NCBI GenBank assembly: GCA_021808425.1
Contig: JAKBBS010000051.1
Location: 1 to 18,295 of the forward strand
Reading direction: 5' to 3'
DNA length: 18,295 bases
Origin: Actinomycetes bacterium
Lineage (GTDB): Bacteria; Actinomycetota; Acidimicrobiia; Acidimicrobiales; Palsa-688
The first letter of the stretch is position 1. Every line of letters begins with the position of its first letter. The notes under the pieces were generated by a model that made no database searches, was not told the DNA's origin, and saw nothing but the letters and a program-made list of their open reading frames with translations. Below are positions 7,636-14,308 of this stretch, one piece after another. Both the position numbers and the translations under genes were made by a program.

Positions 7636-7679
7636 CTAGCCCGGCTCGTAGCGATCCCCGACGCTGCGGGCCGGGCTAG
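7636..7679 (+). terminator. 18-bp-stem hairpin between acs and pafA
   Basis: CTAGCCCGGC at 7636-7645 is perfectly complementary to GCCGGGCTAG at 7670-7679. Pairing continues inward without a mismatch, with two G-T wobbles, to 7653/7662, giving 18 consecutive pairs around an 8-nt loop. It starts 14 nt after the acs stop, as expected for a terminator. No T-run follows, which is common for actinobacterial terminators. It ends only 12 nt before the pafA ATG and its right arm overlaps the candidate pafA -10 box, so it may also affect pafA expression. Confidence 0.7.
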
Positions 7680-7682
7680 CCT
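7677..7682 (+). promoter_or_regulatory. Candidate -10 box for a leaderless pafA transcript
   Basis: TAGCCT fits the actinobacterial TANNNT -10 consensus and ends 9 nt before the pafA ATG. There is no Shine-Dalgarno sequence in the 12 nt between the hairpin and the ATG. Together these suggest that transcription starts at or next to the A of ATG. No matching -35 is evident. Confidence 0.45.
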
Positions 7683-7691
7683 GCGCTAATC

Positions 7692-9050
7692 ATGGATCGA
7701 CGTATCTTCGGCCTCGAGAACGAATATGGGGTGACGTGCACCCTTCGCGGCCAGCGTCGCCTCAGCCCCGACGAGGTCGCCAGGTACCTTTTCAGGAGGG
7801 TGGTCAGCTGGGGGCGCTCCTCGAACGTGTTCTTGGAGAACGGGGCGCGTCTCTACCTCGACGTGGGCAGCCACCCCGAATACGCCACCCCTGAATGTGA
7901 CTCGATCGAGGAGCTCGTGGCGCACGACAAGGCAGGGGAGAGGATCCTCGAGCAGCTCGTCGGCTCAGCGGAGGCAAGGCTGCGCGAGGAGGGCATTCGA
8001 GGTGTCGTTTACCTGTTCAAGAACAACACCGACTCGGCCGGCAATTCCTACGGCTGCCACGAGAACTACCTGACGGCGCGCCGTGACGACTTCGCACACT
8101 ACGCGGAGGTCCTCATCCCGTTCTTCGTGTCCCGCCAGATATACGCGGGCGCCGGGAAAGTGCTCCAGACGGCCCGGGGGGCGATTTACTGCATCAGCCA
8201 GCGAGCGGAGCACATCTGGGAGGGTGTGTCGTCCGCGACGACCCGCAGTCGCCCGATCATCAACACCCGCGACGAGCCGCACGCCGACGCCGAGTACTAC
8301 CGGCGCCTGCACGTCATCGTCGGCGACTCCAACATGAGCGAGTACGCGACGTTCCTCAAGATCGGCACCACCAGCATCCTGCTGCGGATGTTGGAGGACC
8401 CTTCGGTCGTGCTTCGAGACATGACGTTGGAGAACCCGATCCGGGCGATACGCGAGATCAGCCACGACACGTCCCTCAAGCGGCGTGTGCGACTTGCGAA
8501 CGGACGGGAGGCGTCGGCGCTCGAGATCCAGTCCGTGTACCTGGAGAGGGCAAAGCGCTACCGGGATCTCAAAGGACTCTCACCTCTCGAAGATCGAGCC
8601 CTCGACATGTGGGAGCACTGCATCACCGGCCTTGCCAAAGACCCCTGGTCCATGGACCGGGAGTGCGACTGGGTGATCAAGCATAACCTGATCGAGCGCT
8701 ACCGTGATCGCCACCAGCTCGCCCTCGGGCACCCGAAGGTGGCGCTCATCGACCTTCAATACCACGACGTCAACGCCGATAGAAGCCTCTTCTACAAGCT
8801 GCAGCGGGCCGGGCTCGTCGAGCGTGCAACCACCGACGAGGCAATCGAGAACGCCGTCGACCAGCCCCCCCAGTCCACCCGGGCGAAGCTTCGAGGGGAC
8901 TTCATCCGCCGGGCCAAGGAACGCCGCCGGGATTTCACCGTCGACTGGGTTCATCTCAAGCTGAACGATCAGGCTCAGCGCACCGTGCTCTGCAAGGACC
9001 CGTTCAAATCGACAGACGAACGCGTCGACAAGCTGATCGCGTCGCTTTAG
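7692..9050 (+). CDS. pafA: Pup--protein ligase PafA
   Basis: The 452-residue protein attaches the C-terminal glutamate of Pup to lysines of target proteins, marking them for the Mpa/ARC-proteasome system. The N-terminus [14 protein letters not shown] contains the Mg-ATP-binding Glu9, and [18 protein letters not shown] contains the catalytic Asp57, both at the positions known from mycobacterial Paf[17 protein letters not shown] and [17 protein letters not shown] are further family blocks of the glutamine-synthetase-like fold. Length and the LENEYGV start (rather than the Dop-type N-terminus) favour PafA over the deamidase Dop. The ATG at 7692 has no ribosome site and may be the transcript's 5' end. 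It probably leads an operon with pafB 17 bp downstream and pafC. Confidence 0.97.
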   Translation: MDRRIFGLENEYGVTCTLRGQRRLSPDEVARYLFRRVVSWGRSSNVFLENGARLYLDVGSHPEYATPECDSIEELVAHDKAGERILEQLVGSAEARLREEGIRGVVYLFKNNTDSAGNSYGCHENYLTARRDDFAHYAEVLIPFFVSRQIYAGAGKVLQTARGAIYCISQRAEHIWEGVSSATTRSRPIINTRDEPHADAEYYRRLHVIVGDSNMSEYATFLKIGTTSILLRMLEDPSVVLRDMTLENPIRAIREISHDTSLKRRVRLANGREASALEIQSVYLERAKRYRDLKGLSPLEDRALDMWEHCITGLAKDPWSMDRECDWVIKHNLIERYRDRHQLALGHPKVALIDLQYHDVNADRSLFYKLQRAGLVERATTDEAIENAVDQPPQSTRAKLRGDFIRRAKERRRDFTVDWVHLKLNDQAQRTVLCKDPFKSTDERVDKLIASL

Positions 9051-9067
9051 CGGCAGGGTAGCGCTGC

Positions 9068-10009
9068 ATGGAACGCCTCGAACGTCTCGTCAACCTGGTG
9101 GCAGCCCTGATCGACACGAACCACCCTTTGACGCGAGCGGAGATAGCGGAGAGGATCGACGGCTACTCGTCTGATCCTCAGGCGTTCCGGCGGAACTTCG
9201 AGCGCGACAAGGACCTGCTGCGCCAGATGGGCTTCCCGGTGGTGACCGAGACACCCGACGGCGCGAACGAGGAGGTCGGCTACCGCATTCCGCGTGAGCT
9301 GTACGAACTTGGCGACCCCGGCCTCGACGAGGAGGAGCTGACGGCGATACGTCTCGCCGCCTCGGCTGTCCACTTGGAGGGGGAGTGGAGCGAATCCCTC
9401 CAAGCGGCGCTTCGCAAACTCGGCGGAGCGGTCGGACCCTCTCGGGCGCCTGCTCGGGGTGGGGTCGCGGAGGTCGCGGGAGCGGAAGTCCACGTCGAGG
9501 CCACGGCGGCCGTCGCATTCGCTGCGATCGCCGAGCGACGCCGGGTCGCCTTCGCCTACAGCGGCCGCCAACGCCTCGTAGACCCGTGGCGCCTCTCCTA
9601 TCACCGGGGGCACTGGTATCTCGCCGGTTTCGACAGCGGGCCGGCCGAGGAGAGGCTTTTCCGTCTGGACCGCGTCGAGTCGGAACTGGTTGCCGTCGGC
9701 GACTCCGGTGCCTTCAACCCGCCGAGCGAGGCGCGTGCCGGCCCGCCCCCGCCGTGGCGTATCGGCGACGAAACCCAGAAGCTGGCGTCGGTCCTCGTCG
9801 ACGCCGACCACGCTGTCCTGGCACGAGGGGAGTTCGGCGACGCGGCTGTCAAGGAGGTGCGCGACGACGGCTCGACCCTCTTTCAGATCGCGGTCACGAG
9901 CACTGCTGGCCTGCGGAGCGTGCTGCTCGGGTATCTGGATCACGCGGAGATCGTCGAGCCGGCGGAGTTGCGCGACGACGTGATCTCCTGGCTCGAGGCG
10001 CTTGCGTGA
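9068..10009 (+). CDS. pafB: WYL-domain transcriptional regulator PafB
   Basis: The 313-residue protein has an N-terminal winged-helix region (about 1-75; LTRAEIAERIDGY, then AFRRNFERDKDLLRQMGFPV) and a WYL domain (about 145-215) with RLVDPWRLSYHRGHWYLAGFD and RLFRLDRV. A C-terminal WCX-type extension follows. In mycobacteria PafB and PafC form a heterodimer, or a natural fusion in some species, that activates many DNA-damage genes independently of LexA and does not take part in pupylation. It starts 17 bp after pafA with only a weak AGGGT upstream. Its TGA overlaps the pafC GTG by 4 bp. Confidence 0.94.
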   Translation: MERLERLVNLVAALIDTNHPLTRAEIAERIDGYSSDPQAFRRNFERDKDLLRQMGFPVVTETPDGANEEVGYRIPRELYELGDPGLDEEELTAIRLAASAVHLEGEWSESLQAALRKLGGAVGPSRAPARGGVAEVAGAEVHVEATAAVAFAAIAERRRVAFAYSGRQRLVDPWRLSYHRGHWYLAGFDSGPAEERLFRLDRVESELVAVGDSGAFNPPSEARAGPPPPWRIGDETQKLASVLVDADHAVLARGEFGDAAVKEVRDDGSTLFQIAVTSTAGLRSVLLGYLDHAEIVEPAELRDDVISWLEALA

Positions 10010-10956
10010 GCGCCGTCAGCGCCGGCGAGCGCCTCGGTCGACTGCTTGCGATCGTCCCGTGGATAGCGTCGAGGGACGGTCCGTACCTTTCGGAGGTATG
10101 CGCTCGCTTCGACGTTACCGAGAAGGAGCTGATCGCCGACCTCAACTTGCTCTTCCTCTGTGGCGTCTACCCGTTTACTCCGGACGTGCTCATCGACGTG
10201 GATATCTCGGGTGGGCGCGTGTGGATACGAATGGCGGATTATTTTCGTCGGCCTTTGAAGCTGACCAGCCGGGAGGCACTGGCGCTTGCCGCCGTCGGCC
10301 GTTTCTACCTGCGGATGCCCGCATCACAAGCCAACGGCGCTCTGGCGTCGGCGCTGGCGAAGCTGGAAGTCGCCCTCGGCATACCGGAGGGCGAAGTGCT
10401 CGACGTGGACTTGGACGACACTCCGGCGGGTACCCTCGAAACGCTGCGCTGCGCGACGCTCGAGCAGCGCAAGCTGCGACTTGTCTACTACTCGTTCGGC
10501 CGGGACGCCACGACCGAGCGCATCGTGCATCCCTGGAGGGTCCTCAACTTGGCGGGCCACTGGTACCTCGAAGCTTGGTGCGAGACGGCAGGCGCCGAGA
10601 GGATGTTCCGGGTCGACCGGATGATGGAAGCGTCGGTGACCTCCGAAGCATTCGCGAATTTACCTGCGGACCGCGCCAAAAGCACCTCCGCCAGGACGCT
10701 CTACAGCGCTTCGCCGAGCGACGCGACGTGGGTCTTGGACCTGGAGCCGCGCGCCCACTGGGTCGCCGAGCAATACCCGAACGAAGGGATAGACGACCTG
10801 GGGGCCGGGGTGCTTCGGGTGAGCCTCAAGGTGGGGGAGAGGGCGTGGATTGAGCGGCTCCTCCTTCGAGGCGGTGACGCGATCAGGGTGGTATCGGGCG
10901 ACCCGGGCGTGCGTAGCGAGGCTGCGAGGCGAATCCTCGGCCGGTACCGACACTGA
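10006..10956 (+). CDS. pafC: WYL-domain transcriptional regulator PafC
   Basis: The 316-residue protein mirrors PafB: an N-terminal helix-turn-helix region (about 5-80; YLSEVCARFDVTEKELIADL), then a WYL domain (about 140-210) with RIVHPWRVLNLAGHWYLEAW and MFRVDRM, then a C-terminal extension. It is the likely dimer partner of PafB. The GTG at 10006 overlaps the pafB stop (GTGA), which points to translational coupling and balanced synthesis. The frame is open upstream to 9385, but that part lies inside pafB and is Arg/Pro-rich with no family similarity, so the shorter start is right. Confidence 0.93.
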   Translation: MSAVSAGERLGRLLAIVPWIASRDGPYLSEVCARFDVTEKELIADLNLLFLCGVYPFTPDVLIDVDISGGRVWIRMADYFRRPLKLTSREALALAAVGRFYLRMPASQANGALASALAKLEVALGIPEGEVLDVDLDDTPAGTLETLRCATLEQRKLRLVYYSFGRDATTERIVHPWRVLNLAGHWYLEAWCETAGAERMFRVDRMMEASVTSEAFANLPADRAKSTSARTLYSASPSDATWVLDLEPRAHWVAEQYPNEGIDDLGAGVLRVSLKVGERAWIERLLLRGGDAIRVVSGDPGVRSEAARRILGRYRH

Positions 10957-10974
10957 GATGGCACTGCGGTTGAC

Positions 10975-10980
10975 TAGCGT
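10975..10980 (+). promoter_or_regulatory. Candidate -10 box for leaderless lepB
   Basis: TAGCGT ends 8 nt before the GTG at 10989, and no Shine-Dalgarno sequence precedes that GTG. The spacing fits a transcript beginning at the start codon. The hexamer lies in the 32-bp gap after pafC, so lepB would have its own promoter. Confidence 0.4.
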
Positions 10981-10988
10981 CGAGTCTC

Positions 10989-11708
10989 GTGCCTGACCTG
11001 CCGAACGAATCGCCGCGTCCCGGTGCAGGCGAACTAGGTGAAGGCCACTCCTCGATAGACGAGTCAGGGGGCATGAAGGACGCCGGTCGCGGTAGCCATG
11101 CGGTGATATCGACGAAGCCAAGCCGGCGTCGCCGACGCACCAAAGCGCTCATCGAGTGGGGTGCCGTCCTGGCCGTGGCGCTTGCGGCGGCGCTTGGCAT
11201 GCGAAGCTTCGTCCTGCAGCCCTTTTTCATCCCGTCCGGTTCGATGGAACCGACCCTTCACATAGGCGACAAGGTGCTGGTCAACAAGCTCAGCTACCAC
11301 CTACATCCGGTCCACTTCGGCAACGTCATCGTCTTCAAGAAGCCGGCAGGCGACTTCACGCCGGGTATCACGTACCTGATCAAACGGGTTGTCGGCCTCC
11401 CCGGCGAGACCCTAAGCTCAGGCCCGCAAGGCGAGATCTACGTGAATGGCCATCTCGCCGCTGAGCCGTGGCTGTCCGCCCAGGCGAAGGCTGCCCCGGG
11501 GCCGCCTATCTGTGACCCGGCGGCGGGCTATTCGCACGTGGACTGCATCGGCAACACGCTTCACCTGCCGCCCAACGAGTTCTATGTGATGGGCGACAAC
11601 AGGGGGAACTCCGAGGACTCGCGCTACATCGGGCCGATCTCAGGGAACCTCATCATCGGTGAGGCCTTCGCGATCGTCTGGCCGATATCGCAGATCGGCA
11701 GTCTGTAA
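10989..11708 (+). CDS. lepB: Signal peptidase I (LepB, S26 family)
   Basis: The 239-residue membrane protease removes signal peptides from exported proteins. It has a cytoplasmic polar N-terminus with an RRRRR patch (46-50), one membrane helix (about 55-72), then catalytic box B, FIPSGSMEPTL, with Ser85. Box D, LIKRVVGLPGE, supplies Lys132, and box E is MGDNRGNSEDSR at 201-212. A loop at about 160-190 contains Cys175 and Cys186, which could form a disulfide outside the cell. The GTG at 10989 is chosen because of the TAGCGT box 8 nt upstream; an in-frame ATG at 11073 after AGGGGG would give 211 residues and keep every domain. It lies 32 bp after pafC and only 3 bp separate its stop from the convergent phosphodiesterase gene. 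Confidence 0.94.
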   Translation: MPDLPNESPRPGAGELGEGHSSIDESGGMKDAGRGSHAVISTKPSRRRRRTKALIEWGAVLAVALAAALGMRSFVLQPFFIPSGSMEPTLHIGDKVLVNKLSYHLHPVHFGNVIVFKKPAGDFTPGITYLIKRVVGLPGETLSSGPQGEIYVNGHLAAEPWLSAQAKAAPGPPICDPAAGYSHVDCIGNTLHLPPNEFYVMGDNRGNSEDSRYIGPISGNLIIGEAFAIVWPISQIGSL

Positions 11709-11711
11709 GTC

Positions 11712-12437
11712 TCAGGGTGAGGACGCTTCAGCATCACCGATGATCCTCGTCATCAGAGCGACGTCGTCGCAGTACAAGGCGTCGACGCCCAAGGCAATCA
11801 CCTCGGACAGCCGCCCGGCGCTCTGCACATCCCACGCCAATCCCAACAGCTCGGCGGCGTGCACCTCGTCGAGTAGCTCCGCGCTCCACTGGGATCGGTG
11901 GAGATTGACGGCGTCGATACCCGATTCGCGCAGCGCTGCGAGGCGCGGGCGCAGGCCTTCGGTCATCCAAGACAGGTTGGTCGACTCGACGAGGCGCGCT
12001 TGGGGGACGAGCATCCGCCAGGCTGCCATGGGACGCCAATCCGACGAACAAAGCCACAGTCGCTCGACGGCACCCGCCTCGCGGGCGGCGGCGACGATCC
12101 CGTCCAGCGCCCGGGTGTCCTTGACGTCGAGGGACAGCTCGAAGCTGTTGCCGCACGCGGCGTAGAGGTCACCGAGGCTCGGGATGTGCCCTGGCAGGTC
12201 TCGCCGTGGGGTCGCTGCGATGGAGCGGCGCCTCCAGAGCGGGCCGAGCACCCCGTCGTGGTCCAGTACCACCACGCCGTCGCTCGTCAGCCACGCATCG
12301 CTTTCGAGTCCGCGCGCTCCGAGGTCGATGGCTCGCCTGAACGCGGCGATCGTGTTCTCCTTCTCCTCGGTGCGCGCCCCCCGGTGGGCGAAACCAAGCG
12401 GCCCGTCTCCCCAGGATCGCAGCCGATTTGCTGGCAT
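11712..12437 (-). CDS. Glycerophosphodiester phosphodiesterase (GDPD family)
   Basis: From the ATG at 12437 this gives 241 residues. The GDPD TIM-barrel signature is clear: FAHRGARTEEKENTIAAFRR with His18-Arg19, GLESDAWLTSDG with Glu45 and Asp47, and VVVLDHDG with His60-Asp61. ELSLDVKD supplies the strand with Lys106. These residues match the metal-binding and catalytic set of enzymes that hydrolyse glycerophosphodiesters to glycerol-3-phosphate and an alcohol. No signal peptide is seen, so it probably acts in the cytoplasm. Earlier in-frame starts exist at 12443 (GTG), 12440 (TTG) and 12473 (TTG); the ATG with GGGGTG just upstream is preferred. It is convergent with lepB and divergent from the zinc-ribbon gene. 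The exact substrate is unknown. Confidence 0.9.
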   Translation of the reverse strand: MPANRLRSWGDGPLGFAHRGARTEEKENTIAAFRRAIDLGARGLESDAWLTSDGVVVLDHDGVLGPLWRRRSIAATPRRDLPGHIPSLGDLYAACGNSFELSLDVKDTRALDGIVAAAREAGAVERLWLCSSDWRPMAAWRMLVPQARLVESTNLSWMTEGLRPRLAALRESGIDAVNLHRSQWSAELLDEVHAAELLGLAWDVQSAGRLSEVIALGVDALYCDDVALMTRIIGDAEASSP

Positions 12438-12504
12438 CAACACCCCACATCTGCAATGCCCGGAGCGACTCAAGGAGATCCCGCAGGGCGCCGAAGATAA
12501 AAGT

Positions 12505-12870
12505 GTGGCCTACACCCGCTCCCGGCGCCAACAGCGCTTCGCCGTTGTCTGGGCGACCTGTCCCACCTGCGGCGACGTGGAGCTCACCTCGGAGCAGGTC
12601 CAGATCCAGACGTGCACCTCCGACGGGACCTCCACGTACTCCTTTGTATGCCCGGCGTGCTCGCTCATAGCCAACAAACCGGCCAGTGTGTCCGTCGTCG
12701 AGTCCCTGTCAGCGGCCGGTTCAAGGCTCGTCGCCTGGAACTACCCCGCGGAGCTGACCGAGGCAAAAGTAGGGGCGCCGATCTGCCACAACGATCTTCT
12801 CGACTTCCACGCAGCCCTCGAAACTGACGGCTGGCAGTCCGAGTTGTCGAACGCCCTGCGCGACAGCTAG
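12505..12870 (+). CDS. Small zinc-ribbon-like protein of unknown function
   Basis: From the GTG at 12505 this is a 121-residue protein beginning with a basic patch (YTRSRRQQRF). It then has two CxxC knuckles, CPTC at 19-22 and CPAC at 49-52, about 26 residues apart. That is the usual arrangement of a four-cysteine zinc ribbon; Cys37 lies between them. The second half (SLSAAGSRLVAWNYPAEL, then HNDLLDFHAALETDGWQSEL) is helical and acidic and resembles uncharacterised actinobacterial proteins I have seen, without an assigned function. The frame is open upstream to 12184, but that stretch is antisense to the phosphodiesterase gene and not protein-like. No good ribosome site precedes the GTG. It is divergent from the phosphodiesterase gene, with 67 bp between the two starts. 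Confidence 0.7.
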   Translation: MAYTRSRRQQRFAVVWATCPTCGDVELTSEQVQIQTCTSDGTSTYSFVCPACSLIANKPASVSVVESLSAAGSRLVAWNYPAELTEAKVGAPICHNDLLDFHAALETDGWQSELSNALRDS

Positions 12871-12881
12871 ACCTTCCAGGT

Positions 12882-13046
12882 ATGTCCTCTGATTGGCAGT
12901 GGGCCGTAGGTCTTGGCGTGGCCGCCGTTGGTGCGGCAACCGCCGCCTGGGTCGCCGCCCGCCTGCGACGCGACGTGTCAGATCTCCGCCGGGCCATGAG
13001 GCCGCTCCGGGCGTCGCCGGCGCGCCGGCGCGCGCCTAGGCGCTAG
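12882..13046 (+). CDS. Possible 54-residue single-helix membrane protein
   Basis: An ATG at 12882, 11 bp after the zinc-ribbon stop, opens a 54-residue frame ending at TAG 13044-13046. The product starts MSSDWQWAVGLGVAAVGAAT, has one membrane helix (about 5-27) and a strongly basic tail (RRAMRPLRASPARRRAPRR). This looks like a small membrane protein with its tail in the cytoplasm. CCAGGT precedes the ATG but is closer than ideal. The last codons lie in two adjacent perfect palindromes (13016-13029, 13032-13043), which may mean the DNA rather than the protein is under constraint there. I do not recognise a family. Confidence 0.45.
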   Translation: MSSDWQWAVGLGVAAVGAATAAWVAARLRRDVSDLRRAMRPLRASPARRRAPRR

Positions 13047-13066
13047 TCGTCGAAGAGTAGCGCGGA

Positions 13067-13084
13067 CCGGCGTTGCGGCGCCGG
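13067..13084 (+). terminator. Weak hairpin upstream of tatB
   Basis: CCGGCG at 13067-13072 pairs with CGCCGG at 13079-13084 around a 6-nt loop. It lies between the small ORF and the tatB promoter, where a terminator is expected, but there is no T-run and the stem is short. Confidence 0.3.
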
Positions 13085-13104
13085 GAATAACATCTGAACC
13101 CGAG

Positions 13105-13110
13105 TAGGAT
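13105..13110 (+). promoter_or_regulatory. Candidate -10 box for leaderless tatB
   Basis: TAGGAT matches the TANNNT consensus and ends 6 nt before the GTG at 13117. No Shine-Dalgarno sequence lies in between, so the start codon may be at or very near the 5' end of the mRNA. It would also serve tatC and the helicase gene. Confidence 0.45.
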
Positions 13111-13116
13111 AGCGAC

Positions 13117-13521
13117 GTGCTCGATCTGAGCCCCGACAAGTTGGCGATGCTCGCCCTCGTGGCATTGGTAGTCCTCGGCCCCAACCGCCTTCCGCAGGCA
13201 GCTCGAGGCCTGGGGCGCTTCGTCGCGAACCTACGTGCGATGACTGCGACGTTCCACGAGGAAGTCTCGGGAGCGCTCGACTCGACGGGACTCAACATGT
13301 CGGACCTGGCGGAGCTGCGCCCTGGCGCGATTCGCAGGAACGTCGTGGGGGCTGTCACGGGCCTCCTCGACCCGGGAGCGACAGCTAACTCCGCCCCCTC
13401 GGCCAATCCCGCCGCGACCGTCAACCCCGCCTCCGGTGCATCCGCCAACGCAGCGAGCGCAGTCAATGGTTCACAACTGGCGACTTGGGGTGGCGCACCC
13501 GACGACCCGTCTTTGAACTGA
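13117..13521 (+). CDS. tatB: Sec-independent translocase subunit TatB (TatA/B family)
   Basis: The 134-residue protein has the TatA/B layout: a very short N-terminus, one membrane helix (about 8-20), the hinge VVLGPNRLPQAARGLGRF and an amphipathic helix (about 24-50). The GPxRLP hinge is the TatB form; mycobacterial TatA at the same locus has a different hinge. The C-terminal tail (about 88-128) is low-complexity Ala/Ser/Asn/Pro, as is common in this family. TatB helps TatC receive folded proteins with twin-arginine signals. The gene begins with GTG at 13117, ends 13 bp before tatC and shares its likely promoter. Whether this single subunit does both TatA and TatB jobs cannot be told from this window. 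Confidence 0.85.
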   Translation: MLDLSPDKLAMLALVALVVLGPNRLPQAARGLGRFVANLRAMTATFHEEVSGALDSTGLNMSDLAELRPGAIRRNVVGAVTGLLDPGATANSAPSANPAATVNPASGASANAASAVNGSQLATWGGAPDDPSLN

Positions 13522-13534
13522 TCGGGAGCGGCGC

Positions 13535-14299
13535 GTGACCACAGAGGAGAAATCCGGGGAGACCCGCTCCAAGGAATCGACGATGACGCTCTTCGAGCAC
13601 CTCGCCGAGCTACGCAACAGGGTGATCGTTGCCCTGGTAGCAGTGGTCGCCGGGATGGTCGTCATATGGTTCTTGTACAACCCGATCATAAAATTCATGC
13701 TCGAGCCGTACACGTCTTTCGCCGCTAAGCACCCCGGGAAGGTTGTGACGCCGAACCTGGTGACGTCCAGCCCCCTCGAGGGTTTCACCACCAGGCTCAA
13801 GGTGTGCGGTTACGGCGGGGTCGCTCTAGCGACTCCCGTGATCTTCTGGGAGTTGTGGCGCTTCATCACGCCCGGTCTTCATAAGAATGAGAAGCGCTAT
13901 ATCTTCCCGTTCGTCGCCGCGGCTGTCGTCCTGTTCGCGAGCGGCGTCGCAGCCGCCGTGTTCATCTTCCCGAAGGCACTCAACTGGCTGATCGACGTGA
14001 GCGGTCAAGGCGTCGTGCCGCTGTTCTCGCCGTCCCGATATTTCACCTTGTACGTGGCCATGGCGGTCGTATTCGGCGCCGTGTTCATGTACCCGCTCAT
14101 TCTCGTGTTCCTTGAGATCGCCGGCGTGGTACCGAGCCGCCTTTGGAGGAAGTGGCGCCGGCCGGCGATCGTCGTCATCTGCGCAGTCGCTGCAATTGTC
14201 ACGCCGAGCAGCGATCCTTTCTCCTTCCTTGCGATGGCCGTGCCGATGCTCGTTCTTTACGAGATCGCGATCATCGTCGGGAGGGCTCTGCACAAGTAG
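13535..14299 (+). CDS. tatC: Sec-independent translocase subunit TatC
   Basis: The 254-residue protein has six membrane helices and the TatC hallmarks MTLFEHLAELRNR at about 17-29, FWELWRFITPGLHKNEKR at about 104-121 and IVTPSSDPFS at about 221-230. TatC is the receptor for twin-arginine signal peptides in the cytoplasmic membrane. In E. coli TatC the fourth helix has a conserved intramembrane Glu170 in FEVP; here the aligned position reads FMYP, so Met185 replaces it. The GTG at 13535 has GGGAG at good spacing. The helicase gene starts 9 bp after its stop, so tatB, tatC and the helicase form one operon. Confidence 0.95.
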   Translation: MTTEEKSGETRSKESTMTLFEHLAELRNRVIVALVAVVAGMVVIWFLYNPIIKFMLEPYTSFAAKHPGKVVTPNLVTSSPLEGFTTRLKVCGYGGVALATPVIFWELWRFITPGLHKNEKRYIFPFVAAAVVLFASGVAAAVFIFPKALNWLIDVSGQGVVPLFSPSRYFTLYVAMAVVFGAVFMYPLILVFLEIAGVVPSRLWRKWRRPAIVVICAVAAIVTPSSDPFSFLAMAVPMLVLYEIAIIVGRALHK

Positions 14300-14308
14300 C
14301 GCCCGAAG

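Noticed and set aside
9047..9943. 298-codon antisense frame covering pafB
   Set aside because: Composition is typical of a shadow frame; PafB on the plus strand has clear HTH and WYL domains.
9385..10005. N-terminal extension of PafC, suggesting a PafB-PafC fusion
   Set aside because: The extension is read in a different frame from pafB, so it is not a fusion; the encoded residues are Arg/Pro-rich noise and the GTG at 10006 is normal for PafC.
12184..12504. N-terminal extension of the zinc-ribbon protein to 228 residues
   Set aside because: That segment is antisense to the phosphodiesterase gene and not protein-like; the basic start at 12505 fits better.
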